From an uncultured Bacteroidales bacterium (GTDB lineage: Bacteria; Bacteroidota; Bacteroidia; Bacteroidales; P3), in the NCBI GenBank assembly GCA_900318175.1, contig ONJQ01000002.1, forward strand, positions 62,001 to 126,000: a stretch of 64,000 bases of DNA, in the 5' to 3' direction. This document shows, one piece after another, positions 16,201 through 24,779 of the stretch. The notes below the pieces were generated by a model. It saw only the letters and a program-made list of their open reading frames with translations, made no database searches and was not told where the DNA came from. The position numbers and the translations under genes are program-made. The stretch's first letter is position 1, and every line of letters begins with the position of its first letter.

Positions 16201-16216
16201 TGGCGGAAAGCCGCCA
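16201..16216 (+). promoter_or_regulatory. Leader hairpin before thiamine pyrophosphokinase
   Basis: TGGCGG (16201-16206) pairs with CCGCCA (16211-16216) around AAAG, 21 nt before the ATG. It is not a TPP riboswitch; the leader is too short and lacks the conserved core. Confidence 0.45.
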
Positions 16217-16237
16217 CGGGTAAATAATGATGGAAAT

Positions 16238-16927
16238 ATGAATATCACTATCATAGCCAACGGGTTGTTCCCCGAGGGGGAATGGGTTGACGGGATTCTG
16301 CAGCAGTCGGACAGGATAGTATGCTGCGACGGGGCTTTGGAAAAATACCTCGAATGGAAACGGCGGAGAGCCTTTGCCGGGAATGACAAAAGCATCACAG
16401 TGATCGGGGATGGGGACTCGCTGCGCGAGGGCGTTGTGAAACAAGCCACTGCATTGGGTGTTGAGGTGAAGCGAGTAAGGGTTGCGGAGCAGGACGACAA
16501 TGACCTGACCAAGGCCACCCGCCATGTGCTGGGCGGCTGCGGAGGGGAGCCACTGCAAGCGATAGAAGTGAACTACATCGGTGCGACGGGACTACGAGAG
16601 GACCACACACTGGGCAACATCAGCCTGCTGGCATGGTATATGGAGCAGTACCCGGGCGTGCGCTTCCGCATGTTGTCAGACTACGGCATTATGGTGCCTA
16701 TGAAGGGGCATGCGGTGTTCAATTCCCATCCAGGGCAACAGGTGTCACTCTTCTCGCTGACGCCGAACACCCCCGTAACGACAAAGGGGCTGCGCTGGCC
16801 CATCAAGGAACGCTGCTTAGAATGGTGGTGGGAAGGCACCCTGAATGAAGCCCTCGGCCAACAAGTGGAGGTGTGGGGTGGAAAGATGGTGGTCTACTTG
16901 CTGACAGGCGAGTCGCCCATTGCTTGA
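16238..16927 (+). CDS. Thiamine pyrophosphokinase
   Basis: This 229-residue cytosolic enzyme pyrophosphorylates thiamine with ATP to give thiamine diphosphate. Family motifs are present: CCDGALEKYL, VIGDGDSL, QDDNDLTKA and GATGLREDHTLGNI. The in-frame extension to 16082 runs through the promoter and is not used; MNITIIANGLFPEG is the proper start. It is divergent from sdaA. Its last 34 nt overlap the convergent TSCPD gene on the other strand. Confidence 0.92.
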   Translation: MNITIIANGLFPEGEWVDGILQQSDRIVCCDGALEKYLEWKRRRAFAGNDKSITVIGDGDSLREGVVKQATALGVEVKRVRVAEQDDNDLTKATRHVLGGCGGEPLQAIEVNYIGATGLREDHTLGNISLLAWYMEQYPGVRFRMLSDYGIMVPMKGHAVFNSHPGQQVSLFSLTPNTPVTTKGLRWPIKERCLEWWWEGTLNEALGQQVEVWGGKMVVYLLTGESPIA

Positions 16928-17157
16928 CGGATGGCTTGGCAGAGCTGGTCGGGGCATGAGGTGTCCTTCCAGCCACAACGAATGCCTTCAAGCCGTTCGA
17001 GCACTTGGTTTACGTCCATGCCCTCGACAAGTCGGGAGACCCCTTGGAGATTGCCATGACAGCCGCCATAGAAGGTGACATTGTGGAGTTTCCCGTCGGT
17101 GATTTCAAAGTCTATCTGCTGACTGCAGGTTTGCGAAGTTTGGTAGGAATAGTGCAT
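16894..17157 (-). CDS. TSCPD-domain protein (TIGR03905-like)
   Basis: This 87-residue protein matches the small TSCPD family: MHYSYQTSQTCSQQIDFEI at the N-terminus, GGCHGNLQG in the middle, and the name-giving TSCPDQLCQAI near the C-terminus. TSCPD modules are also found at the end of some ribonucleotide reductases. The free-standing proteins have no settled function; the cysteines suggest metal or redox activity. It is 36 nt downstream of radA on the same strand and overlaps the convergent thiamine pyrophosphokinase gene by 34 nt. Confidence 0.88.
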   Translation of the reverse strand: MHYSYQTSQTCSQQIDFEITDGKLHNVTFYGGCHGNLQGVSRLVEGMDVNQVLERLEGIRCGWKDTSCPDQLCQAIRQAMGDSPVSK

Positions 17158-17193
17158 TGTGCTTTTCTCTAATGATTCGTCTAATTAAGTGTT

Positions 17194-18555
17194 TCAACTG
17201 AAAAGGTTTCGGAAGGCCTCTTCTATGACACTGACACCAATAATCTTGATGTTGTATTTATTCTGTTCGAGGTTGCGAAGGTCATATTTGGAGACAAAGA
17301 CACGTTCAAAACCCAGGCGTGCCGCCTCGCTGACACGGTTGTCTATACGGCTGACAGGGCGCACCTCGCCGCTGAGGCCCACTTCGGCAGCAAAGCAATA
17401 GCGCGGCGGGACGGGGATGTCGACATTGCTGGAAAGGATACTGCACGCCACGGCGAGGTCGAGGGCAGGATCGCTGACACGCATTCCTCCAGCCATATTG
17501 AGGAAGACATCCTTGGCTCCAAGCTTAAAACCGCAGCGTTTCTCCAACACGGCAAGGAGCATATTCATGCGCCGCGTGTCGAATCCGTTGGCGTTGCGCT
17601 GGGGCGTGCCATAGACGGCACTGCTCACCAACGACTGCACCTCGACAAACATGGGGCGCGCCCCCTCCAATGTGGCAGCCACGGCAGCCCCACTCAACTC
17701 TTCATCCCTGTGAGAGAGCAGGAGTGCCGAAGGATTGGAGACCTCGGCAAGGCCGCTGCCCCTCATCTCGAAGATACCAATCTCGGAAGTGGAACCAAAA
17801 CGGTTTTTCAAGGCACGGAGGATTCGGAAGCCATAATTGCGGTCGCCCTCAAACTGGAGAACTGCGTCAACTATATGTTCCATCACTTTGGGGCCCGCCA
17901 GAGTGCCGTCCTTGGTGATGTGGCCTATGAGCAGAACGGGAACTCCCGTCGTTTTGGCGTAATGCTGAAACTCGGTGGTGCACTGGCGGATCTGGCTCAC
18001 GCTGCCCGCCGGCGATTCCACATCCTCGGTGGTGACAGTCTGGATGGAGTCGACAATAAGCAGGTCGGGCTGCACGGCATCTACATGCTCGAAGATGCGC
18101 TGGGTGACGGTCTCGCTGACCACATAGCAACTCTCGGTGTTGATGCCTATGCGGTCGGCACGCATCTTTATTTGCTGCTCGCTTTCCTCGCCACTCACAT
18201 AGAGCAGTCGGCGGTCATGGATGGCCAGGGCTGTCTGCAACAGAAGGGTGCTCTTTCCAATGCCTGGTTCACCCCCCAGCAGGAGGAGGCTTCCGGGCAC
18301 GATGCCTCCACCCAGCACACGGTCAAACTCATTGCAATGGGTGGGGATGCGCTTGGTTTCGCCATAGGTGACTTCCTGTATACGTTTCGGTGTTGCCTTG
18401 GCGACCGTGGTAGCCGTCTTGGCTGCGGGGGCGGCACTCTTGACCATTTCCTCCACAAAGGTGTTCCACTTGCCGCATTCGGGGCAACGCCCCAGCCAGG
18501 ACGACGACTGGTAGCCGCACTCCTGACAGAAATAATATGTTCGTGCTTTAGCCAT
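17194..18555 (-). CDS. radA: DNA repair protein RadA
   Basis: This 453-residue RecA-related helicase/ATPase supports branch migration in recombination. The N-terminal zinc finger CQECG...CPECG uses cysteines 10, 13, 24 and 27. Walker A is GGEPGIGKST (Lys101), the RadA-specific KNRFG is at residues 250-254, and a Lon-protease-like C-terminal domain follows. The length is normal. It lies 46 nt downstream of the ThrE-like gene and 36 nt upstream of the TSCPD gene on the same strand. Confidence 0.97.
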   Translation of the reverse strand: MAKARTYYFCQECGYQSSSWLGRCPECGKWNTFVEEMVKSAAPAAKTATTVAKATPKRIQEVTYGETKRIPTHCNEFDRVLGGGIVPGSLLLLGGEPGIGKSTLLLQTALAIHDRRLLYVSGEESEQQIKMRADRIGINTESCYVVSETVTQRIFEHVDAVQPDLLIVDSIQTVTTEDVESPAGSVSQIRQCTTEFQHYAKTTGVPVLLIGHITKDGTLAGPKVMEHIVDAVLQFEGDRNYGFRILRALKNRFGSTSEIGIFEMRGSGLAEVSNPSALLLSHRDEELSGAAVAATLEGARPMFVEVQSLVSSAVYGTPQRNANGFDTRRMNMLLAVLEKRCGFKLGAKDVFLNMAGGMRVSDPALDLAVACSILSSNVDIPVPPRYCFAAEVGLSGEVRPVSRIDNRVSEAARLGFERVFVSKYDLRNLEQNKYNIKIIGVSVIEEAFRNLFS

Positions 18556-18601
18556 CTATTTGAATGTGTTATTTCGTTAATTCTTTATTTCGTTAATCGA
18601 T

Positions 18602-19858
18602 TTACGCATTAACACGTTTACGAATTGACGAGTTCAAATAACATTTGTTCACCACTCCCGAAGCAAGTATTATGCCAAAGGCAATGGCAATGGTCACTTT
18701 CAGTGCCACAAACCCCGTCGTGGCCGCTTGCCACAACTGGTTGGTAACAATGTAGTATGCTGTCCAAAAGATACCACCGCCAGGCACTAACGGGATAATG
18801 CCGCAAATGAGATAGATCGTTACAGGCTGATGGCCTACACGTGCCAACACATGGCTCACGGTGGCAATGGCCAACGCGGAGAAAAAGGCAGCACCCGCTA
18901 CCGACAATCCCGTCAAAGACCACAAATAGACCGCCCAACCTATCGTGCCAGCAAGCCCACAGGCCACATAGCTATGTCGCGGGGCACCAAACAGAACAGA
19001 GAATCCCACCGTCCCGACAAAGGCCGCCAACAGCTGGATGGCCCACCGGGAGGCGACAGGATCCTTGACAGGCACCCCCAACTGCACAATTGCCCCCATC
19101 ACCTTGCCATCGACAATAATCGACAGTGCCACACCCAAAGCGATGCAAAGGAATACCAGAAAAGCATCCGTAAGCCTGGTGGTCCCAGCGATATAGTCTT
19201 CGTTGGCCAAGTCGCGCATACCGTTCGTAAACGGAACTCCCGGCACAAGGGCAATTATGGTGCCAATTATCATGTTGGCCAAATGCAAATGCGGGGCAAT
19301 CTGGAAATGCATTGCCAACCGGTATACCAGTATGCACATTATGCCACCCACCAAGCCACCAACCACGCTCCCCGCCAGTCGTGACAAATGGCGAGAGGCA
19401 AAAGTAATGAACAAGCCGAGAACCAATCCCGCCACCAGCGAGGCCGCAGAGTCAAGCAGACTCCCTCCGAAGATAAGGCAGAATGCCGCCACACCCACCG
19501 CAATGCCAGCCAGCAGCTCCCACCAAGGTTTTCCTGGCATGGAGCGGATGGCTTGAATGCTCTGACTAAGGGCTTCAAGAGACATCTTGCGGGTGGACAC
19601 ATCGCGGCTCAGCTGATTCACTGCTGCCACCTTGGCCAGTTGTGTCCCCTTGATGGGGATAAACTCGGCTCGGGCATAGTGCTGCCCAGTGGTGATAATG
19701 CCGTTGCTCAACACAAAGAAACTCTCGTCCTCGACCCCGTAGGTCGAAGCTATGCGGCTCATGGTATCCTCCACACGGCTGATTTCCGCGCCGTTTTCGA
19801 GGAGGATGTGTCCCGCCTCAGTAGCCAGCTGCAATGCCTGTTCCTGTTCTTCGGTCAT
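18602..19858 (-). CDS. Threonine/serine exporter ThrE-family protein
   Basis: This 418-residue membrane protein combines the two ThrE domains: the DUF1212-like half with N-terminal LLENGAEISRVEDTMSRI, and the DUF3815-like half with LVPGGGIFWTAYYIV near the C-terminus. About ten membrane segments are predictable. ThrE of Corynebacterium exports threonine and serine. Its start is 2 nt after the U32-family stop, so the genes are coupled. An L-serine dehydratase lies a few kilobases away on the same strand, consistent with, but not proof of, a shared role in serine handling. Confidence 0.9.
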   Translation of the reverse strand: MTEEQEQALQLATEAGHILLENGAEISRVEDTMSRIASTYGVEDESFFVLSNGIITTGQHYARAEFIPIKGTQLAKVAAVNQLSRDVSTRKMSLEALSQSIQAIRSMPGKPWWELLAGIAVGVAAFCLIFGGSLLDSAASLVAGLVLGLFITFASRHLSRLAGSVVGGLVGGIMCILVYRLAMHFQIAPHLHLANMIIGTIIALVPGVPFTNGMRDLANEDYIAGTTRLTDAFLVFLCIALGVALSIIVDGKVMGAIVQLGVPVKDPVASRWAIQLLAAFVGTVGFSVLFGAPRHSYVACGLAGTIGWAVYLWSLTGLSVAGAAFFSALAIATVSHVLARVGHQPVTIYLICGIIPLVPGGGIFWTAYYIVTNQLWQAATTGFVALKVTIAIAFGIILASGVVNKCYLNSSIRKRVNA

Positions 19859-19860
19859 CT

Positions 19861-21156
19861 TTAAAACTCGTCAATCACTTGGTCCACACGGTAGAGTTTG
19901 TCGCCGCGGTGCAGCATCTCCGTTGTTTTGACACTGAACACATCGCCCTGTTTCACTTCCGGCACGGGTTGCGCGGTGTCGCCCAGACGCAGTTCCTCCA
20001 CCGTGGCGCGGTACACGCCTGTGGTCTGCCCTATCACCATCAAGTCCTCTCCCACTCGCAGATGCTCCGCTGTCTCAATCTTCATCTCGGCCACCTGTGG
20101 CCTATTGTAGTAGTTGGTCACCTTGCCTAAATACACTTTATTCTCTGTGGCCTGGGAGCCGTACCGCTCACTCCACTCACCCATTTTGCGTCCCAGATAA
20201 TAGCCGTCCCAGAAACCACGGTTGAACACCGTGCGCAATCTCTCTGTCCAAGCCTCTATCTTCTCCTGTGTGTATGTGTCCTCGGCCACGGCCTGCACCG
20301 CCTCCTTGTAGCACTCCACCACTGTCTTCACATAGTCGGCCGAGCGGCCGCGTCCCTCAATCTTCAGCACCCGCACGCCGGCACGTATTATCTTGTCCAA
20401 GAAACCGATGGTGCACAAGTCCTTCGGCGACATGATATATTTGCCGCTCACCAGCAGCTCCGTGTCGCTCTCCACGTCTTTCACCAGATACTCCCTGCGG
20501 CAGAGCTGCAAACAGGCTCCGCGGTTGGCGCTATAGTTATACTCGTCCAGGCTCAGATAGCACTTCCCGCTCACGCTCATGCACAATGCTCCGTGGGCAA
20601 ACACCTCCACCTGCACCAGTTCCCCCTTCGGCCCACGGATGTCGTTGTCGCGGATATACTGCGTAATCTCCGCCACCTGCCGCAAGGGCAGCTCGCGCGC
20701 GGTCACCACCACGTCGGCCCATTGGGCAAAGAAACGCACCGCCTCCACGTTGGAGATATTGCACTGCGTCGAGATATGCACCTCCACCCCTATGCTGTGG
20801 GCGTAGGTTATCACCGCCATGTCGCTGGCAATGATGGCCGTGATGCCCGCCGCTTTGGCGGCCTGCACCAGCGCGTGCATCTCCTCAATCTCGTTGTTGT
20901 AGATAATCGTGTTCACCGTCAGGTAGGTACGCACCCCATGTCTCTGGGCAGTTTCCGCAATTCGTCCCAAATCCTCCACGGTGAAATTGGCCGCCGAGCG
21001 CGACCGCATATTCAAGTTTCCCACGCCGAAATAGACAGCGTCGGCACCCGCCTGAATGGCGGCGCTGAGGCTCTCGTAGCTTCCCACGGGAGCCATAATC
21101 TCCACTTGCTGCTGCGGCGCTGCAGTGCCGCCCATGTCGTTTATTGCGTTCATCAT
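19861..21156 (-). CDS. Peptidase U32 family protein, TrhP/YegQ-like tRNA hydroxylation type
   Basis: This 431-residue protein starts its domain with EIMAPVGSYESLSAAIQAGADAVYFGVG, the U32 barrel. A cysteine cluster, ALCMSVSGKC...GACLQLCRREY, is the probable [4Fe-4S] site seen in YegQ/TrhP. TrhP enzymes make 5-hydroxyuridine at tRNA position 34; older annotation as collagenase-like protease is probably misleading. The frame extends to 21303, but a minus-strand -7 box at 21208-21215 lies inside that extension, so I chose the ATG at 21156 (21153 is equally possible). It is first in a run with the ThrE-like gene and radA. Confidence 0.88.
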   Translation of the reverse strand: MMNAINDMGGTAAPQQQVEIMAPVGSYESLSAAIQAGADAVYFGVGNLNMRSRSAANFTVEDLGRIAETAQRHGVRTYLTVNTIIYNNEIEEMHALVQAAKAAGITAIIASDMAVITYAHSIGVEVHISTQCNISNVEAVRFFAQWADVVVTARELPLRQVAEITQYIRDNDIRGPKGELVQVEVFAHGALCMSVSGKCYLSLDEYNYSANRGACLQLCRREYLVKDVESDTELLVSGKYIMSPKDLCTIGFLDKIIRAGVRVLKIEGRGRSADYVKTVVECYKEAVQAVAEDTYTQEKIEAWTERLRTVFNRGFWDGYYLGRKMGEWSERYGSQATENKVYLGKVTNYYNRPQVAEMKIETAEHLRVGEDLMVIGQTTGVYRATVEELRLGDTAQPVPEVKQGDVFSVKTTEMLHRGDKLYRVDQVIDEF

Positions 21157-21180
21157 TCTGATTGTCTGTTCTATCCGTGC

Positions 21181-21200
21181 AAACCCCTCCTGTGGGGTTT
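21181..21200 (-). promoter_or_regulatory. Leader hairpin of the U32 gene
   Basis: AAACCCC and GGGGTTT (21181-21187 and 21194-21200) pair around a 6-nt loop, immediately downstream of the predicted -7 box and about 25 nt before the ATG. Confidence 0.45.
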
Positions 21201-21207
21201 CCTTTTG

Positions 21208-21215
21208 CAAATTTA
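21208..21215 (-). promoter_or_regulatory. -7 box of the U32 gene promoter
   Basis: On the minus strand TAAATTTG (complement of 21208-21215) matches TAnnTTTG. It argues against the longer upstream reading frame as coding. Confidence 0.6.
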
Positions 21216-21461
21216 CACAATTAATGTGACATACACATAGACTCACGAAAAAAAGTTCATCAAACACGAATCGCCACGAGTTCACCAATTCATTTATGGA
21301 CAATTTGTGTTTGTTTTAGAAGTAATAAACCACTGTCCCCTGCCCTACCCGTCTTCTCTACAAACCAACATTTTTTCTCCACACTACAATAATTCCCATC
21401 TACTTCCGTTAAAAGAAACAAAAATTAAGATTACTCTGTTCCACTAACAAGCAACAGCCCC
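21216..21461. other. Divergent intergenic region before the DAACS symporter
   Basis: About 250 nt (305 nt including the U32 leader) without a gene. It is A/T-rich; no TAnnTTTG box for the plus-strand symporter was found. Confidence 0.4.
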
Positions 21462-22634
21462 ATGAAAATCAATATCCGAAAGATGGGCATTCTGCCCAAA
21501 ATCCTTATCGCCATTGCCCTCGGCATTGGCTGCTCATTCTTCATGCCGGGATGGGCCGTGCGTGTCTTCCTCACTTTCAACTCCATCTTCAGCAACTTCC
21601 TTGGCATGTTCATCCCGTTGCTCATCATCGGCCTCGTGGCTCCCGGCATCGCCGACTTAGGGCGCGGTGCTGGCAAACTGCTGCTCATCACCGTTGTGCT
21701 TGCCTACGGCTCCACCGTCCTTTCCGGTGCCTTTGCCTACGGCTCCTGCGCCTTGGCCTACCCTTACATCCTCGGCGACGGCCTCAGTGCCCTTGGCAAC
21801 ATGGACATGACCAACGCCCTCACCCCCTATTTCACCATCGAGATGCCCGCCTTCATCTCCGTCACCACGGCACTGGTGCCGGCCTTCATGCTCGGCCTCA
21901 CCACCGCCTCCATCGACGGCACCACCATGAAAGGCTTCCTCTTCGACTTCCGTGACATCATCACCCGCGTCATCACCTCGGTCATCATCCCCTGCCTGCC
22001 CCTCTATATCTTCGGCATCTTCCTGCAAATGGGAGCCGAAGGCCACGTCGGGACTGTTCTCGGTGCCTTCCTCAAGATTGTCGGTTTCATCTTCCTCCTT
22101 CATGTCACCGAGCTGGTGTTCCTCTTCCTTGTGGCTGGCGGGGTGACGCGCCGCAACCCTTTCCGCGCTCTTGTCACCATGCTCCCTGCCTACGTCACCG
22201 CGCTCGGCACCGCCTCCAGCGCTGCCACCATCCCCGTCACCCTGCAGCAAGCCATCAAGAACGGTGTCCGTTCCGAAACGGCTGGGTTCACCGTGCCCCT
22301 CTGCGCCACCATCCACATGCCCTGCAGCATTCTTAAAATCACAGCCGTGGCCTACGCCATCAGTCTCAGCATGGGGCTCCCCTGCGACTTCGGCACCTAC
22401 ATCGGCTTCATCATGATGCTCGGCATCACCATGGTGGCCGCTCCCGGCGTTCCTGGGGGTGCCATCATGGCTGCCCTCGGCCTTTTAGGCTCCATGCTCG
22501 GCTTCGACGCCAACATGCAGGGACTCATGATTGCCATCTACATTGCCATGGACAGCTTCGGCACTGCCGGCAACGTCACCGGCGACGGCGCCATAGCTCT
22601 CATCGTCGACCACATCCGCGGCGATAAAGCATAA
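21462..22634 (+). CDS. Dicarboxylate/amino acid:cation symporter (DAACS family)
   Basis: This 390-residue inner-membrane transporter is of the sodium- or proton-coupled glutamate/aspartate/serine type. The characteristic order is visible: N-terminal helices with FSNFLGMFIPLLIIGLVAPGIADLG, then TALGTASSAATIPVTLQ (serine-rich hairpin), and FTVPLCATIHMP preceding the last helices with AAPGVPGGAIMAAL. It is slightly short for the family, but both re-entrant loops are present. The substrate is unknown; the TVPLCATIHM region departs from the classic glutamate-transporter consensus (LPLGATINMDG). No promoter was recognised. Confidence 0.92.
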   Translation: MKINIRKMGILPKILIAIALGIGCSFFMPGWAVRVFLTFNSIFSNFLGMFIPLLIIGLVAPGIADLGRGAGKLLLITVVLAYGSTVLSGAFAYGSCALAYPYILGDGLSALGNMDMTNALTPYFTIEMPAFISVTTALVPAFMLGLTTASIDGTTMKGFLFDFRDIITRVITSVIIPCLPLYIFGIFLQMGAEGHVGTVLGAFLKIVGFIFLLHVTELVFLFLVAGGVTRRNPFRALVTMLPAYVTALGTASSAATIPVTLQQAIKNGVRSETAGFTVPLCATIHMPCSILKITAVAYAISLSMGLPCDFGTYIGFIMMLGITMVAAPGVPGGAIMAALGLLGSMLGFDANMQGLMIAIYIAMDSFGTAGNVTGDGAIALIVDHIRGDKA

Positions 22635-22651
22635 AGCACCCAAAAACAAAA

Positions 22652-22688
22652 CAGCCTGCAACATCCCACTAAGGTGTGTTGCAGGCTG
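22652..22688. terminator. Intrinsic terminator between convergent genes
   Basis: A 12-bp stem, CAGCCTGCAACA (22652-22663) with TGTTGCAGGCTG (22677-22688), is followed on the minus strand by a T-rich tail, so it mainly ends the DUF4332 gene. It may also stop the symporter transcript. Confidence 0.8.
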
Positions 22689-22718
22689 CTGATTTAAGCG
22701 CCTTGGCAGGCCCTGCGC

Positions 22719-23126
22719 TCAATATTCCACGCGGGGCTCCATTTCCTTGGCTTGAGCCACCATCTTCTCAATCTCCTTGACCGAGGGGACGCGGTTGCAG
22801 ATGTTCTTCTCCGCGTTCACCTCCTCCATCTTGGCGGCGAGGTTGGCGGGCACACGGTGGCGGAACTCCTTGATGGTATCCACACCCGCGGCTTCTAACA
22901 ATTCAGCAAACTGACCGGCCACACCATGGATGCGGAACAGGTCGGCATGATTGGTCCAGCGCAGTATGAGTTTCTCGCTGATGCCTGTGGTTTCGGCCAT
23001 TTTGCGGCGGCCAGCACGGGTGGCGCATTGTTCCAGCAGGTCGTCGGTGGTCTTTACACCGGCCTCGTTCAACTTGGCGGCATACACGTCGCCGATTCCT
23101 TCAATGTCAATAATTTTGTAAGCCAT
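22719..23126 (-). CDS. DUF4332 domain protein (helix-hairpin-helix type)
   Basis: This 135-residue protein has two helix-hairpin-helix-like units: IDIEGIGDVYAAKLNEAGVKTTDDLLE at residues 6-32 and FRIHGVAGQFAELLEAAGVDTIKEF at 63-87. This is the DUF4332 pattern. Such units often bind DNA or act as non-specific scaffolds. The gene is alone, convergent with the symporter, and followed by a good terminator. A short GGGG/CCCC hairpin lies 34 nt upstream of the ATG. Function is unknown. Confidence 0.87.
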   Translation of the reverse strand: MAYKIIDIEGIGDVYAAKLNEAGVKTTDDLLEQCATRAGRRKMAETTGISEKLILRWTNHADLFRIHGVAGQFAELLEAAGVDTIKEFRHRVPANLAAKMEEVNAEKNICNRVPSVKEIEKMVAQAKEMEPRVEY

Positions 23127-23477
23127 AATGGTATTTTGTTTAATGTTTTGACCCTTAACGGGGAAAAGCCCCTTTTATTGTGTTCCACACAACGATTTAC
23201 CTCCAATTGCCCATTGTGCGCGCCGCCCTGTTGAATGGGACATGGACGATTGGGGCTTACGAAGGCTTGCGTGTGCCGAAGGCAGACAATCCTTACAACC
23301 CCACACTATACAACGTAGGTATGCAGTGTGGGAAAATCACGGTACATCGCTTCGTGTTGGGTTAATCAGATTACGTGCTTTCTGCACGTTTATCGGGCAT
23401 TGATGTTCCCCACACTATAAGTGCAGAGTTATTTCTTCGAGGCAAATTATAGAGATCCCCTAATGTCCAATCCGGTT
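23127..23477. other. Intergenic region upstream of DUF4332 and downstream of umuC
   Basis: About 350 nt without a supported gene. It holds a GGGG/CCCC hairpin (23160-23172), an ACGTGC/GCACGT hairpin (23373-23389) and two identical 12-mers CCCCACACTATA (23299-23310 and 23408-23419). A 61-codon frame at 23180-23365 is present but has no start context or recognisable family. Confidence 0.45.
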
Positions 23478-24779
23478 TCATTTCAACTCGATGATGTCGC
23501 TCCATCTTGTTGTGTAGTTCGGGCTTTTGTATTCGTGCTTGATGGCATCGGCAAACTGTGTCGCCTTGCCCTTGGCGTCCCTGCCGCGGAACTGCTGCGC
23601 CCCAAGGATGACGGTCTCGGTGCCATTCACCTTGTTCAGCTTATCCAGCACCTTGTCCAACCGCTTCATCTTCTCAAACCGTTCAGCGTCGAAGTCGAGG
23701 AAACTGGTCTGAATGCCTCCGCGGGTCTCCATGCTCATCACTATGACGCCCGCCTTCTTGTATTGGAAACCTGTACGGTAAATCTTATCGAACGCCTCCA
23801 TGGCCTTTTTCACAATCACGATGCTGGCATTGGAAGGGGTGGGCAGTGAGGCCTCGCCGAAATTGTGGTATTGTCCCAAGTCCTCGCGGAAGGGGTTGGT
23901 GCTCAGAAACACGCCCACCACCGAGGCCACGGTGTCCTGTTTCCTCAACTTCTCTGCGCACCGCGCCGCATAGTTGGCAATGTAGGTCTTCAGCTGGTCC
24001 GGGTCGCCTATCATGCCGGGGAACGAGCGGCTCACGCAGATGCTTTTCTTCTTTGCCGGCTCGTCATTGGGCACACAGTCAATGCCGTTCAGCTCCATCC
24101 ATGTGCGCAGCAGGACCACCCGGTTGAACTCCGCATTCACCCATTCGCGGCTGCTCTGTGCGAAATCGTATGCCGTCTTGACACCCAGGTTCTCCAAGCG
24201 TGCCGCGTAGCGTCGGCCTATGCCCCACACCTCGGCTATGGGGTACAGCTTCAAGGCCTTGCTTCGCTTCACATCGTCGTCTATCAGGCAGCAGTGCTTG
24301 TAGCCCGCGTAGTGCTTGGCAAAGTGCGAGGCCATTTTGGCGAGGGTCTTTGTGGGTGCGATGCCAATGCTCACAGGGATGCCCACCCGTTGGCGGATAG
24401 TCTTGTAGAGGTTCTCGCCCCACGCTTTCAGGTCAACCCGCTCCATCCCCTTCAGTATCACGAAGGCTTCGTCAATGGAGTAGCGGAAATAGTCCGGTGC
24501 CTGCTGGGCGATGATGGCCATGACCCGCGCCGTCAGGTCGCCGTACAACTCATAGTTGGAGGAGAAGACGGCAATTTTCTGGTCCGGGAACTGCTGTGCC
24601 AGCTTGAAGAAAGGCGTTCCAGCCTTTATGCCCATCCTCTTGGCCTCGTTGGAGCGGGCCACCACGCAGCCGTCATTGTTCGAGAGCACCACCACCGGCT
24701 TGCCGTTCAAGTCCGGTCGGAACACCCGCTCACAGCTGACGTAGCAGTTGTCGCAGTCAACAACGGCAAAGAAGTCCAT
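23478..24779 (-). CDS. umuC: DNA polymerase V catalytic subunit UmuC (Y-family)
   Basis: This 433-residue translesion polymerase replicates across DNA damage. Y-family motifs are clear: FFAVVDCDNCYVSCERVF with catalytic Asp8, NNDGCVVARSNEAK, and YFRYSIDEAF with the catalytic Asp103-Glu104 pair. The helix-hairpin-helix (EVWGIGRRYAARLENLGV), little-finger domain and DUF4113-like C-terminus follow. The length is typical. The umuD stop codon directly abuts its ATG (no spacer), indicating coupling of the UmuD/UmuC subunits. Confidence 0.96.
   Translation of the reverse strand: MDFFAVVDCDNCYVSCERVFRPDLNGKPVVVLSNNDGCVVARSNEAKRMGIKAGTPFFKLAQQFPDQKIAVFSSNYELYGDLTARVMAIIAQQAPDYFRYSIDEAFVILKGMERVDLKAWGENLYKTIRQRVGIPVSIGIAPTKTLAKMASHFAKHYAGYKHCCLIDDDVKRSKALKLYPIAEVWGIGRRYAARLENLGVKTAYDFAQSSREWVNAEFNRVVLLRTWMELNGIDCVPNDEPAKKKSICVSRSFPGMIGDPDQLKTYIANYAARCAEKLRKQDTVASVVGVFLSTNPFREDLGQYHNFGEASLPTPSNASIVIVKKAMEAFDKIYRTGFQYKKAGVIVMSMETRGGIQTSFLDFDAERFEKMKRLDKVLDKLNKVNGTETVILGAQQFRGRDAKGKATQFADAIKHEYKSPNYTTRWSDIIELK

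Noticed and set aside
16193-16237. Possible TPP riboswitch before thiamine pyrophosphokinase
   Set aside because: The leader is under 50 nt and lacks the conserved CUGAGA and ACCUGA elements.
23180-23365. 61-codon open frame upstream of the DUF4332 gene
   Set aside because: No family resemblance, promoter or conserved neighbours; the region looks like ordinary intergenic DNA with small hairpins.
23299-23419. Repeated 12-mer CCCCACACTATA, 109 bp apart
   Set aside because: Too short and only two copies; no transposase remnant or target duplication seen, so not called an insertion-sequence relic.
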